Positions 1 through 10,521 are shown, counted from the first letter of the stretch. The stretch is DNA of 23,293 bases from Rhizophagus sp. LPA8_4_AMF (GCA_021464525.1 JADRCO010001036.1:1-23293), one strand, 5' to 3'. Translations and numbers: made by a program. The notes: a model not told the origin generated them from the sequence alone.

Positions 1-7
1 AACCAAT

Positions 8-117
8 CACCTGCTGCAATAACAGCAGGGCACCTGCTGCAAAATAGCGGGGGATCTGCTGCAAAACAGCAGGGGCACCTGCTGAAAACCACAGGGAATC
101 TGTTGCAAACCAGCAGA
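8..117. repeat. Short minisatellite of CTGCTG/CAGCAG hairpin units
   Basis: About five degenerate units of 20-25 bp follow one another. Each begins near CTGCTGCAA and most end near CAGCAGGGG. Because CTGCTG is the reverse complement of CAGCAG, most units can fold on themselves; the clearest is 56-72, with 6-bp arms around a 5-base AT-rich loop. The block is far richer in GC than the DNA beside it and may continue to the left of the window. It could be a minisatellite or the end of a larger repeat family. No coding role is seen. Confidence 0.8.
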
Positions 118-506
118 CTTTTGCTATAGAACGGCTTGCCATAGCTCTGCAAGTTTACTTAAGGGTCAAATGGGGTTTAGAATGTCGTTTTTGACTTTAT
201 ATATGAAAAACTAAAATATTCGCCTTTGTCGATCATTTCCACGAATGGTTAGATTAATTTTAACGAAAAAAGTGTTTTTTTTGAAATAAGTCAACAATGA
301 CCTTCAAAACCACTCTTGATACAATAAGTAAAACTTGCAGAGCTGGCAAAAATACGTATATTACACAAATTTTTTAAAGCTTTATATATTGAGGAATTTT
401 TTTTTTGCAATTTTTTCTGCGCCACAGGATATTATGGGAATGACTTACCGTAACAATTACACAATTTCCTTTTTTTGAATTTGTTTCATACCAAGGCGCC
501 AATTTC
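118..506. other. Upstream flank of kinase gene A, no gene seen
   Basis: AT-rich DNA between the minisatellite and the TATA box of the first kinase gene. There is a weak inverted pair GCTAT/ATAGC near 123-145 and several A or T runs. I see no open frame worth reporting and no recognisable element. Confidence 0.5.
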
Positions 507-514
507 TATAAATA
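507..514 (+). promoter_or_regulatory. TATA box of kinase gene A
   Basis: TATAAATA lies 86-93 bases upstream of the ATG at 600 and is followed by a T/C-rich stretch (515-550), a usual arrangement for a fungal core promoter. The paralogue downstream has a TATA-like site at a similar distance. The transcription start itself cannot be seen. Confidence 0.5.
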
Positions 515-599
515 GATTTTTTTTTTCTTTTATTTCTTTTTCTCAACTTTTTTAAGGAAAAATTGACTTTCGCGGTGATAACTTTACTGCAATTAAACT

Positions 600-2719
600 A
601 TGTCTAATAATACTGAACATAACGTTATTGCTAATCCAAATGAGTGGATTAATTGGATTGAAGAGTCTATCACAAAAGGACACATTAAAAATAATGACTA
701 TAAACATTTTAATAATATTCAAGAAATTGGTTTTGGGTGTTTTGGAAAAGTTTATCGTGCAAATTGGAAAAATTCACACAATTATTTAGCGTTGAAATCT
801 TTTATTAATTTCAACATTGCTGCCAAAGAAATTGTTAATGAAGTAATTATAATATAAAAAATGTTCCGTCTTTACAATATGTTCGTTTCTAATTTATAAT
901 TATATTTTTGGTTTAGCTTAAGCTTCAACGTGACATCGATTTTCGTGAGAATATCATTCGCTTTTATGGCATTTCAACAGGTTTATAAATATTTTAAAAA
1001 CATTATTTATGTAGAAATAAAAGATCTAAAATATTTTTTATCCTTCAAAAGAAAACCAAAGCGATAATTCAGGAAAATATTTGTTAGTGATGGAATATGT
1101 CGATAGTGGTACCCTTCGAAATTATTTAAGTGAACGATTTGAAAACCTCACTTGGGATGATAAATTGAATTTAGCACTTCAGCTAGCTAATGCTATATCA
1201 TGGTTACATGATAAAGAAATCTTGCATCATGATTTGGTAGGTTATTTACCTATTTGTATTTAATTAATTTATGATATTAGATTATATACCTATAATACAC
1301 CCACCCATTAATTTATTTATTGCGTTTAATAATAGCACTCCAACAATATATTGGTTCATAAGAATACCATTAAATTAGCAGACTTTGGATTGTCAAAAAG
1401 GATTAAAAAATTAATTAACATTCAATCAAATTTATTTGAAATGGTCGCCTACATTGATCCAAAAATTTTTAATATTAAAGGAAACAACCAAATTCAAATA
1501 TTTTCATTAAATAAAAAGAGTAACATATACAGTATTGGCATACTTTTTTGGGAATTATCTAGTGGAAGACCACCTTTTTGTAATAAATCATACAATGTTG
1601 ATTTAGCTATGGAAATATTGCAAGGCCTTAGAGAGAATCCCATTCCTAATACACCTGAAGGCTATATAAAAACTTATACTGGTAAATATAAATAAATTTC
1701 AATAATAATATATAATTATTAATTAATTAAAGTTTATTATTTTTTACCCAGAATGCTGGAATAATGAGTCAGATAAACGTCCAACTGTTAATCAAATTAT
1801 TACTAAATTAAATGAAATTATTTCAGATTTTCAGCAAAATAATTTAGGAGATATCCAATTATTAAGTATTATAATATCTGAAAATAGTAAAAATAATTTA
1901 TTGCATGAAAAAATGTCCCAAATTATTCAAAATTTTAATAAGATAAATATAAAAGAAATCGAGCCTTCAATTTCATCAAATCTAATTATAAATAACTTTA
2001 GCATGGTGGTTAATGAATTAACTATTCTTCTTGAAAATATAGAAACAAATAGGGGAAAATATGAAATTATTAATTATCTTAAAAATCATAATATAACTTC
2101 ACAAGAATTTTACAATTGGTTATTAAATAATCAGGATGATTCAGATGCTGTTGTTTTGCTTGGAGTTCATAATCATTTTGGAATTATAATTAGTGTAGAT
2201 GAGCAAAAGGCATTTGAATTATATCAAAATGCAGCGAATTTAGGAAATGTTTATGGAATAATTTGTTTAGGGTATTGTTATGCTAAAGGAATTGGAACCA
2301 GTATTAATAAACAGAAAGCTTGTGAATTTTATCAAGAAGCAGCAAATTTAGGAAATTCACGAGGAATATATGGTTTAGGGTATTGTTATGAAAAAGGACT
2401 TGGAACCAGTGTTGATGGGAAAAAGGCATTTGAACTATATCAAAAGGCAGCAAATTTAGGGAATGTACTTGGAATTTGTAATTTAGGATATTGTTATTTA
2501 AATGGACTTGGGACAAATGTTGCTAATCAAAAGGCATTTGAATTATTTCAAATTGCTGCAGATATGGGAGATGATATAGCTCAATATAATCTTGCTTATA
2601 TGTATGAAAATGGATATGGAATTGAAAAGAACATAGACCAAGCAATTTATTGGTATAAAAAGTCTGCTGAACAGGGAGATCTAGATGCTCAAGATAAAAT
2701 AAATAAGTTAATGGATTGA
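600..2719 (+). CDS. TKL-like protein kinase with C-terminal Sel1 repeats (gene A)
   Basis: Five exons: 600-842, 917-980, 1052-1236, 1336-1681 and 1752-2719. All four introns are GT-AG (71-99 nt), giving about 601 aa. The kinase domain spans roughly residues 40-305: glycine loop GFGCFG (44-49), ATP lysine K66 in LALK, alpha-C glutamate probably E81, catalytic loop HHDLHSNN (161-168) with Asp163 and Asn168, DFG at 180-182, and an end helix with CWNNESDKRP. The HRD arginine is His162, so catalysis or activation-loop control may be altered. A linker of about 100 aa leads to five 36-residue Sel1 repeats plus a partial one (about 411-601), each with the pattern LGYCYxxGxGT..AFELYQxAANLG. Kinase-Sel1 fusions are a known expanded family in arbuscular mycorrhizal fungi. 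The substrate is unknown; the Sel1 solenoid probably binds partners. Splice sites are supported by identical positions and phases in the paralogue at 10617-12785. Confidence 0.88.
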
Positions 2720-2761
2720 AATTGTAATATTTATAATTACTTATTATATATAAATTTAATT

Positions 2762-2767
2762 AATAAA
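2762..2767 (+). terminator. Probable polyadenylation signal of gene A
   Basis: AATAAA occurs 43 bases after the TGA stop of gene A within an AT-rich tail. The spacing suits a cleavage and polyadenylation signal, but the hexamer is common in DNA this rich in A and T. Confidence 0.35.
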
Positions 2768-3013
2768 ACATACAAGTTTATTCAGTGGTTACCGTTATGA
2801 CATCTACTATTAAATATTGTGTAACTGATTAATTTTATTTAGTGGTTATTAGGATTAAATTTAAAATAATCTTTTAGATCGATCGGTGTGGCAATCCAGA
2901 ATTTAACCTTTTTAGATTAAATTTTTAGGTCAGAAATGGAAGGCTTCGGGGTAAAATTATAATTGATATTTAACTTGAATCATGTTACAATACAGGAAAA
3001 GATAATTTATTTA

Positions 3014-3915
3014 TTGCCGTTTGCAAAATGGTTGATCTGACGTTGATCATTTGACACAAAATTTCTAAGCCACGCCGATCACAATTTTTTCTCATACGAA
3101 ACTTTTTTTTTTAATAAAACATTTTTAATTTTTTTTTGTGTGTTCTAATAAATAGACTCTTTACGCACTGTATACTCTGAACTTGAAGTCTTTTTATTAG
3201 AAGCAACTCAGTATATTACTGCTTAACTTTTAGATCACACTTTAGATCACACTTTAGATTACAGAACACATTTCAATCACACTTTCTTTGGGTTATTGAA
3301 TAACGCTAAAATGATACTGTAAGTATTAATAAAAAAATGATTTTTGTTGTATTTAGAGACAATAAATATATTTTTAAAGTTATATATCATATATTTATTT
3401 GTAAAAAATTGGTTTTAAGCGCCTAATACACTAATAATCATATTTTAATAAATTTTTTAACTATAGACGATAAAGACAAGTCAAGAAAGTATGATTAGTA
3501 GTTTTATAGGTTTTGTATATGGGTTATTTACTTGCTGATACTTCGTTAGCATGAAATATTTATGTATTTTTTGTATAGAAACTTTTTTTTTAATTAATTT
3601 ATACATTTTATTAAATCATGTAGAATTAATATCATTTTAGCACTATTTGAATAAATATATACAAATAATTAATGATTAATATTTCAATTAAATAATGTTT
3701 TCAACCTTTATTTACTTTGGACAGTCTTTGGTTATTATGTTTGTACTGAAAATTTTACAAAAAATAAGAACGCAACGCGTTTAAAATTTTATATATAATA
3801 AATAACGCATTTTGATTGGTTATTTATCATGTGATTGTGTTTTGTGATTTATGTGTTTTGTGTTTTTTTTTGTGTTGCATGATTAACGTCAGATCAACCA
3901 TTTTGCAAACGGCAA
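3014..3915. mobile_element. 902-bp non-autonomous TIR element (MITE-like), TA flanks
   Basis: The two ends are inverted copies. TTGCCGTTTGCAAAATGG starts at 3014, and its reverse complement ends at 3915. The first 31 bases match perfectly, and matching continues to about 48 bases with four mismatches. A TA dinucleotide sits directly outside each end (3012-3013 and 3916-3917), as left by Tc1/mariner-type insertion. The interior is AT-rich with no long open frame and no transposase motif, so the element would need an enzyme from elsewhere. Its ends differ from those of the Tc1 copy at 15775-17092, so that family did not mobilise it. The superfamily is inferred from the TA flanks only. Confidence 0.75.
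3229..3264. repeat. Three 12-bp direct repeats inside the TIR element
   Basis: TTTAGATCACAC occurs twice exactly (3229-3240 and 3241-3252), and a third copy with two changes follows at 3253-3264. Short subterminal direct repeats can bind a transposase, but slippage during replication is an equally simple explanation. Confidence 0.6.
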
Positions 3916-4478
3916 TAATGAAACTAAGTCTCAAATCAAATATTATTTTATAATAATCAAGAAGTAAATAACCAAAACTTGTGATTTCAAATTAGTACTT
4001 TGTTTTAGCTATTTTTCCATTTGTTATCTTTTGAAGATAAAAAAAGCACAATAAATATCAAGGGATATCCATTAAAACAATTTTAATACCAAATTTAAAG
4101 TATTTTTCAGATTGCTTACAATGAGGTAAAGTTGTAAAAACCAAATTCTTTTTCCATAGATTAGTTTTGCTGGAATGGATATTAGGATATACTAGCTAAA
4201 AATATAATTGAAGTTTAATTTGCCACTGTACATCGCATGGGAATACCTAAACCAAATTATATAATGCAAACAAAAAAATTTATTTAAAATATAAACTAAA
4301 TTTAAAGTAAAAAAATATTAGGATTAATTCAATAGTATTACTAGTGGCGACTAAGTTGCAGCATATCAACCTAATCAATCAGATCTGATATTTATGAAAC
4401 TCCATTATCATAACGAAACATAGACTACAAACTAATAATACCTTGAATTATTGATAAATTAAATGTTAACATTATAGC
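3916..4478. other. AT-rich spacer, no gene seen
   Basis: Between the TIR element and the 3' end of the F-box-like gene. It should include the 3' UTR of that minus-strand gene. No open frame, RNA gene or repeat was recognised. Confidence 0.5.
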
Positions 4479-5981
4479 TTACATGACATTAGTACAATAA
4501 TTATCTAAATCAACATGGTATAAATATTCAAAACTTTTGATTACTCCATCACCTTTATATCTATTGATCAGTTTTGTATAATCCTCTCTCATGTAAATAC
4601 GATCAACAGTAAATATAGAAAGTGCACGTCTAATCCTCCATACCTCTAAGAATTCCTCCCAGTTTTCTAAAGAAAATCGGAATCCATCACCGAATCTAAT
4701 TTCTTTTAAATTAATTGGTTCTGAACTAATAAATACTTTTAATAATTCTTCCCCATTTTTTAAATAATTTTCATGAGTTTCATCATTAATAGGAATTGAT
4801 ATAACCAATAATAATGATTTTAAATTTTGACAAATTTTTAACAATTTTTGAAACTCAGTGAAATGTCTCTTTGATGGTGGAAATGTAATTGACAAATGTT
4901 CAATAGAAGGACAATTTTCATAGACTTTACAAATAAAATTGAGAGAATTCTCATTAAGGACAAAGTCATCAAATCCAAGATCAACAATTTCATAAGGCCT
5001 GAATAAAATTTTTTTGAGGTATCTCCCACTATTTTCAATTATACTAGAAATTAAATTGAATTGATTATAATTTATATTAATCACCTCAAGTTCATGATAA
5101 GTCATTATTCTCAATTGTTCTAATTGTTCTTCAGTAAAAAAAAGATATTCATCAATTACTAATATTTTTAGTTTATAGAGTTTTGGAAGTATATTTTGAA
5201 GTAATGTGCCATTCATATATCGGAAATATATTTTTAAATGATTAAGACTATCCGCCTTTTTTTCTAGCGCAAGAAAAATCTTCTCATGAGGATCTTCTGT
5301 AAGAAAATCATCATAACGATCATCCTTCCATTCAAAATACTTTAAATTCTTTTGAACTTCAATTAAATTAACAATTCCATGATTAAGTTTTGGGCTCATA
5401 TTAACAATGATGAGTCTCTGTATATATTGACAGTGTTGTGATAATCCATAAAAATATGAAGGATCAATAGTTGTATCACATTCTAATTCGTAAAGTGATT
5501 CAAAACGAACCTTGGCTTCTGGAAAATAGAATATTTGGTGTTTAATTGACCTCATATCAAAATACTTCAATTCTGGACATTTTTTCATAAAAAGATAATA
5601 AAATTTTTGTTGTATCAAAAATTGGTTATAAGCTAAAGATGTTCCAATAGAAATTATTATGTTTATAGTGTTTATATTGATGCTTCTACAGTAAGTAAGA
5701 TAATCAAATGAGAGTGATTGGTTTGAACCAGAACGTAATTTGATTTTTTGATTTGTTATGAATTCATTGATTTCATCAAATAAATAGCAAGAAATAATGA
5801 CAAATAATGAGACTTTATTACTATAATTAATATCCTGATAGCACCAAGGATTCCTCCATAAAATTTGAATGACAGTTTCACACCAAAGTCTATTTATCAT
5901 TAGACATGAAAAGAGAGATTTCGAATCTTCTTGTAATTCTTCAAGTATTAAGAAAAGAATGTCTTTATTGAGTTTGGACAT
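4479..5981 (-). CDS. F-box-like protein with leucine-rich C-terminal region
   Basis: A single uninterrupted frame of 500 aa. The open frame extends 34 codons further upstream, but that part is only Lys/Phe runs made by the poly(A)/poly(T) tract. I therefore chose the ATG at 5979-5981, where the protein begins MSKLNKDILFLILEELQ. Residues 1-50 fit an F-box: a D-I-L-F-L-I-L-E-E-L helix, then SLFSCLMINRLWCE and an ILWRNPW segment. The rest has irregular leucine-rich spacing (for example LKILVIDEYLFF, LEHLSITFP-like segments), suggesting a degenerate LRR solenoid. F-box proteins link substrates to Skp1-cullin ubiquitin ligases, and large intronless families of this type are known in arbuscular mycorrhizal fungi. 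The substrate is unknown. The gene is convergent with kinase gene A, and no functional link is evident. The F-box assignment rests on the N-terminal pattern; the LRR call is weaker. Confidence 0.82.
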   Translation of the reverse strand: MSKLNKDILFLILEELQEDSKSLFSCLMINRLWCETVIQILWRNPWCYQDINYSNKVSLFVIISCYLFDEINEFITNQKIKLRSGSNQSLSFDYLTYCRSININTINIIISIGTSLAYNQFLIQQKFYYLFMKKCPELKYFDMRSIKHQIFYFPEAKVRFESLYELECDTTIDPSYFYGLSQHCQYIQRLIIVNMSPKLNHGIVNLIEVQKNLKYFEWKDDRYDDFLTEDPHEKIFLALEKKADSLNHLKIYFRYMNGTLLQNILPKLYKLKILVIDEYLFFTEEQLEQLRIMTYHELEVININYNQFNLISSIIENSGRYLKKILFRPYEIVDLGFDDFVLNENSLNFICKVYENCPSIEHLSITFPPSKRHFTEFQKLLKICQNLKSLLLVISIPINDETHENYLKNGEELLKVFISSEPINLKEIRFGDGFRFSLENWEEFLEVWRIRRALSIFTVDRIYMREDYTKLINRYKGDGVIKSFEYLYHVDLDNYCTNVM

Positions 5982-5999
5982 AATTCTTTGTTCAAAAAA

Positions 6000-6053
6000 A
6001 TAAAAAAAAAAAAAAAAAAATGAAAATGGCTTAAAAATATTTTTTTTTTTTTT
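6000..6053. other. Homopolymer A/T tracts just upstream of the F-box-like gene
   Basis: Read on the plus strand, long A tracts (about 6001-6020) are followed after about 20 bases by a T tract (about 6040-6053). On the minus strand they fall in the presumed 5' UTR, 20-70 bases before the ATG. They may be nucleosome-excluding promoter DNA, and they create the false N-terminal extension of the open frame. Their exact lengths are open to sequencing error. Confidence 0.7.
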
Positions 6054-6131
6054 TACAACTGAAACATCTAAAGGTACTTTCAAAAAATATATTTTTCAAA
6101 GTACGAAACAAAAGAATATAAACGAAAACTA

Positions 6132-6139
6132 TTTATATA
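6132..6139 (-). promoter_or_regulatory. Candidate TATA box of the F-box-like gene
   Basis: On the minus strand this reads TATATAAA, about 150 bases upstream of the chosen ATG. It is a good TATA match, but such sequences occur by chance in this composition. Confidence 0.35.
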
Positions 6140-6751
6140 ATCATATAATGGATTGTTCTGTACGACATTAATTTGATTGACAATGTTTCACAGTAGCGAA
6201 ATAAATAAACACATACTACGCAAAATGATGTCATTTATGTTCACAAAAAAATATTTTTTTTCTTTTAACGAAGGCGAACACGTACCTTAATTTATTAAAT
6301 GAAAGAGCATAAAATAACATACAAGCACAATATCAAGTTTGGACTTACGTCCTCCCTTTTCACTCCCCCTTTCCCTGTAACTGTATAAAAATTATACCTT
6401 TTCGTCCTCCAAGGAAAGTAGTAGTCGGGTTTCACCATTTAATTATTTTCCTTGCTAACATCTAAACTACAACTATACTAATCCATTAATGCGTACTATC
6501 ATATAGTCTAACTACTGATTACCTTTATTTCTATATTTATCCCAAATCGAATTTTTGTTGTTTTTGTCAAAAAGTCGACCGTTACCTTTACCTGGTTTAG
6601 ATGTTGACCCAACATCCTCTTTTTCTAACAGACTAAATAATAATAATTTAATAATTTAATAAAATTAGACAAAAACTTCATCAGCATTATTAATTTATAA
6701 AGACAAAATTTATATTTTTTAAAATCCTGTAATACCCTACAACTGTGCCTA

Positions 6752-6837
6752 TTTGCGCCAACGAAATTTAGATAGTTTTTTTTAGCGACTATATATAGCA
6801 TGTCACGATAACTAAAATTAAATTTCGTTTGCCCAAA
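6752..6837. repeat. 86-bp inverted repeat
   Basis: The left arm at 6752-6770 and the right arm at 6819-6837 are inverted copies, 17 of 19 bases matching, with an 11-base perfect core (AACGAAATTTA). The 48-base centre is AT-rich. It could be a very short MITE remnant or a hairpin; no clear target duplication was found. Confidence 0.55.
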
Positions 6838-8771
6838 ATAAGAGAAAAAAAAAGTTTTAGATGATTAACAAACAGACTGAACTAAGCGTCATTACTAATT
6901 AATTGCGAAATATTTATTGTTTCAATAAGGCTACATTCAATACGAAATATCTTTCTAAATTTCAATTGATAAAAAATCGTTGTTATTGCATAACTAAAGT
7001 TCTAAATTACTGAATGACATGATATAATGACTAGTGGAAATACGATTTAGGTAATTTGCCAATATAGCCAATATAGCGAAAAAAAATTATTTCGGATTAA
7101 CTCATTGTTTTTCCATTCTTTTCTTAAAATACTAGTTAATAAACTAAAATACAATACAAGACTAGCAGATAGATTTATTTATAAGGTAATTCCATATAAT
7201 TGGTTTGTCTATGTTTAGTGTAAAGTGTAAAAATATTATTTACACCTATTATTGTAGAAATATTTTAATTGTTTCGCTTTTTTGTAAAATTAACATTAAA
7301 ACAATCACTAATTCAAAACTTATTGTACTAATCATAAATTCTTAACCATAAAAACTATTCAATTACTTTATTACTTATATAATATTATCATAAGAAAAGG
7401 ATAAAAGTTCTATCAAAGCTCAAAATCCCACTAAAATCATAAGAATAATACCTTTTAAGTTAAATATAAATTAGCATTAAATTTTATTAATAAAGTCAAT
7501 TCTCTCATTTTCTTTCCTTTTTCTTTTTATCAGCAACATATGATCATGTTCCATTTTCAAATATTTCAGAATAATAATAAATTATGACTAGAAGTTTTGA
7601 CTTGAAAGTAGATAAAACCATATTGTGTAGAATTACAAGTTCAACAGATAATTGCAATTAAACTTCTGTAAGAAGGCTGTTTAACTAACAAAAATTATCA
7701 CAACTTTTTAAATGTTAATCTACTAGCAAAATCTTTATAAATTTAAAATTGTATTTATACATGATATTCAACATACATGTCATAAATTCAACAAATTATT
7801 TTATTATTATTATATATCTTCAACTAATTTTACAATAAATTATAATACAATTAGATAGTTATGTTACATGATTCAATGCAATAGTAATATAAATCAACAT
7901 ATTCAGTCATACACTATATGAAATCTGAATATAATATCTATTATTAAAGAAATGGTTTTATCACACTTTTACTAAACAATGATAACTAATACAATCAATG
8001 ATTTACAACTGAAACATATGAAACTTTGCATATACTAATTAAAATAAGTAATAAGAAATTAATTAATAACAAGCATGAATATACTATAAGAACATGTCAG
8101 CTTTATCAAAACAAAATTTGATTAATTTCTTTCCAAATACTTGTGTTTCATAAGCAGAGGTGAAATAACTTCTCCTTGATCTACTTCTTGCCAAATAATA
8201 CTTATAATAGTTTGGAGTAAACTATATTACCAAATAAAGTTGGTTATATCATTAAGTTGATTTAATAATAATTGATCAATCAAATCAAATTCAAAGTTAA
8301 TTATATATATTTAATACAAACAATAATTAGGCAAATTGTTATAGAGTTTATTAATTCTTAATATATAAATATAAAATAGAAGTTTTGAAGGCATTAAATG
8401 TTATCAAAATTGACTAATAAAAATTATATGTTATATGTTATACAATTTTATGTACTAGTATATCATTTAGCACCACTTAACAAGCAAAATAGCTAATTAT
8501 TCATATCGTGAAGAAATTTCATTAATATGCCCTGTAAAAAATGTTAATACATTTTTTAAAAAGAACATTTATCAAAAGCTAGACTTTATATAGGATTTTC
8601 TAAATTTCTAATGAGAAAATAGAACAAGTCTCGTTTTTATTTATCAAAATCACATCATCATAATATATTTTAAAATGTATTCTTAAAATAAATGAAAGAA
8701 AAAAAACTAGCAGAAAGTGTGATTATAACTAACATGATCAGTGACCAGGGAGCGTTCTCTATAACAAAAAA

Positions 8772-8794
8772 AAGAACGTTTAGTAAACGTTCTT
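8772..8794. repeat. 23-bp palindrome with a 1-base centre
   Basis: AAGAACGTTTA (8772-8782) and TAAACGTTCTT (8784-8794) are perfect inverted copies around G8783. About 20 bases upstream is GGGAGCGTTCTC (8748-8759), which shares the CGTTCT core. This looks like the palindromic end of a transposon, but no matching second end was found in the window. Confidence 0.6.
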
Positions 8795-10372
8795 AGCAAA
8801 AAATATTTTAAAAAAATAACCCGGCTTTATCTAATGTCAATTTCGTCATGAGAGGTCGCCATTGTGAATAGAGGCACTTAATCAGGCTATTTCAGTCATG
8901 AATTTCAGAAATTAATCTTATTTTAAATATTATTTGGTTTATTTATTTATGCTCAATTATATAGATTCCTCATTCCCATGAGTTTCCTCACGCAGTTTCT
9001 TTAGTAATCAACTTGACTAAATTATAGGATTAGTCCTTAATATGGCATCTTTTTCGATTTGCCAATGACTGATTGAAAATTATTTTATATCATTTATCTT
9101 TGTCTGCATTAAACCTTTTGCATAATTTCATGTAAAATAAATAAATTTATTCTGAGCACATAATGTTCTAATGCTCACAATATTATAAAACTGCAGTTAA
9201 TACACTTTGAATTTATTAGACTAGACATATCCTATACGACTATAGATTTTAGATTATAAAGATGTAGACATGCAGTTATTTCAGCTTAAATAGTTTCTAT
9301 TATATGGCAGGATTAAAGAAATTAATAGAAATTAAATACATTTGTGTTAAACATTCAATTTATTGATTATTGCTGTGGTTAATATTTTATAATAAATTGT
9401 TATACTAGTAGTTAGCTATTTATTTTTCATAAATACACAAATACCAACTCAGTGCAGATAAATGGTCATTGAACTTTAGTATTACCTACTTCCTGCTAAA
9501 GTAATTTTTACAAAAATAACAGAATTTCTAAAAAGGCAAAGTTAATAATATTAAACAACATGAAGTAATTAATTAGTTTCGGCAATATCTAAAATCATCA
9601 ACTCGTAAATCACAGATAAGAACTATGTGTTAGATGGGGACTTGCACCAAATTGAACTCTTATTTCATGATTTTATTGATCTTTTATATTTAGGGAGCAA
9701 AAAGACATCACTAGTATGTCTGATGTTTTCTTATTCCAGGTGAAATAAAAATAAAAAATTTCAAGGATTAAGTAAAATGGACAAAGTTCACCAAATTTTG
9801 ATAAAAACTGCAGACTTTTCTTTTTTTTATGATAGCTACATCACTCATTAAGTCATTGAGAGGTTGTAATTTGTGACGTAGCTTGATATTTATAAAAGTA
9901 TCATAAAATTTATATGTGAGTATCTGTAGTGATGTTATTGACGTAACTTTATTACGGCATTTACGTCGGTAAAGTTTACACCTCTAAATAAAACTTTTTT
10001 TAATATACCTTTTAACTAATTGTGATAGATTTTTTATCCTATAGACATTTATTCATATTTTTAAATGAGCATCATACATGAGAATGTCAATAAAAAAAAT
10101 AAAAAAAATCATAGATAATTATTAGAAGCCAAGGTATAATATTTAATATATTCTTATCCCGCTTTTAAAATAACCATTGTTGGTTTCAGCACTAACAAGT
10201 CTTTTAACATGATGAGCAATAGGATCACAGAAACTCTACACATAGGTAAATGGGTATAATTTAAATAAATTTTTATTATATAAAATGTGTGTATACAGCT
10301 TAAAGCGTAAATATTTTTTATAATATGTTCCATTTAATATCTCATTAACCTCATTGGTTTAACGCATAAAGC

Positions 10373-10382
10373 ATGACGTCAT
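10373..10382. promoter_or_regulatory. Perfect CRE palindrome upstream of kinase gene B
   Basis: ATGACGTCAT contains TGACGTCA, the consensus site of ATF/CREB-type bZIP factors. It lies 235 bases before the ATG of gene B. Two more TGACGT half sites lie at 9874-9879 and 9939-9944. No such site was seen upstream of gene A. Function is inferred from the motif alone. Confidence 0.4.
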
Positions 10383-10513
10383 ATGTACTAACATCATCAT
10401 GTTGTAATTAGAGAACAGTACAACGTAGGACAAGATCGTCACTCCTGGCTAAAATTTTTCTAATCACACAAATTCATTATTTACATGTACAGTAACACTA
10501 ATATATGCACTAA

Positions 10514-10521
10514 TATAAATT
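10514..10521 (+). promoter_or_regulatory. TATA-like box of kinase gene B
   Basis: TATAAATT lies about 96 bases before the ATG at 10617, followed by a T/C-rich run. Spacing resembles that of the paralogue, where TATAAATA lies 86-93 bases upstream of the start. Confidence 0.4.

Larger units (their letters stand above)
6140..10372. other. 4.2-kb AT-rich region without recognisable genes
   Basis: Both strands are closed by frequent stops and no open frame looks coding. It contains a few small inverted repeats (6752-6837 and 8772-8794, listed separately) and two TGACGT sites (9874-9879 and 9939-9944). It may hold decayed transposable elements too diverged to recognise by eye, or a non-coding RNA; I see no evidence that decides. 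Confidence 0.5.

Noticed and set aside
2304..2516. 70-aa minus-strand open frame inside the Sel1 region of gene A
   Set aside because: It is the antisense shadow of repeated Sel1 codons and has no independent features.
4838..5038. 66-aa second open frame within the F-box-like gene
   Set aside because: It overlaps the 500-aa frame in another register on the same strand and is explained by it.
5982..6083. 34-codon N-terminal extension of the F-box-like protein
   Set aside because: It is mostly Lys and Phe runs from homopolymer tracts. The F-box begins right at the internal ATG, which is the better start.
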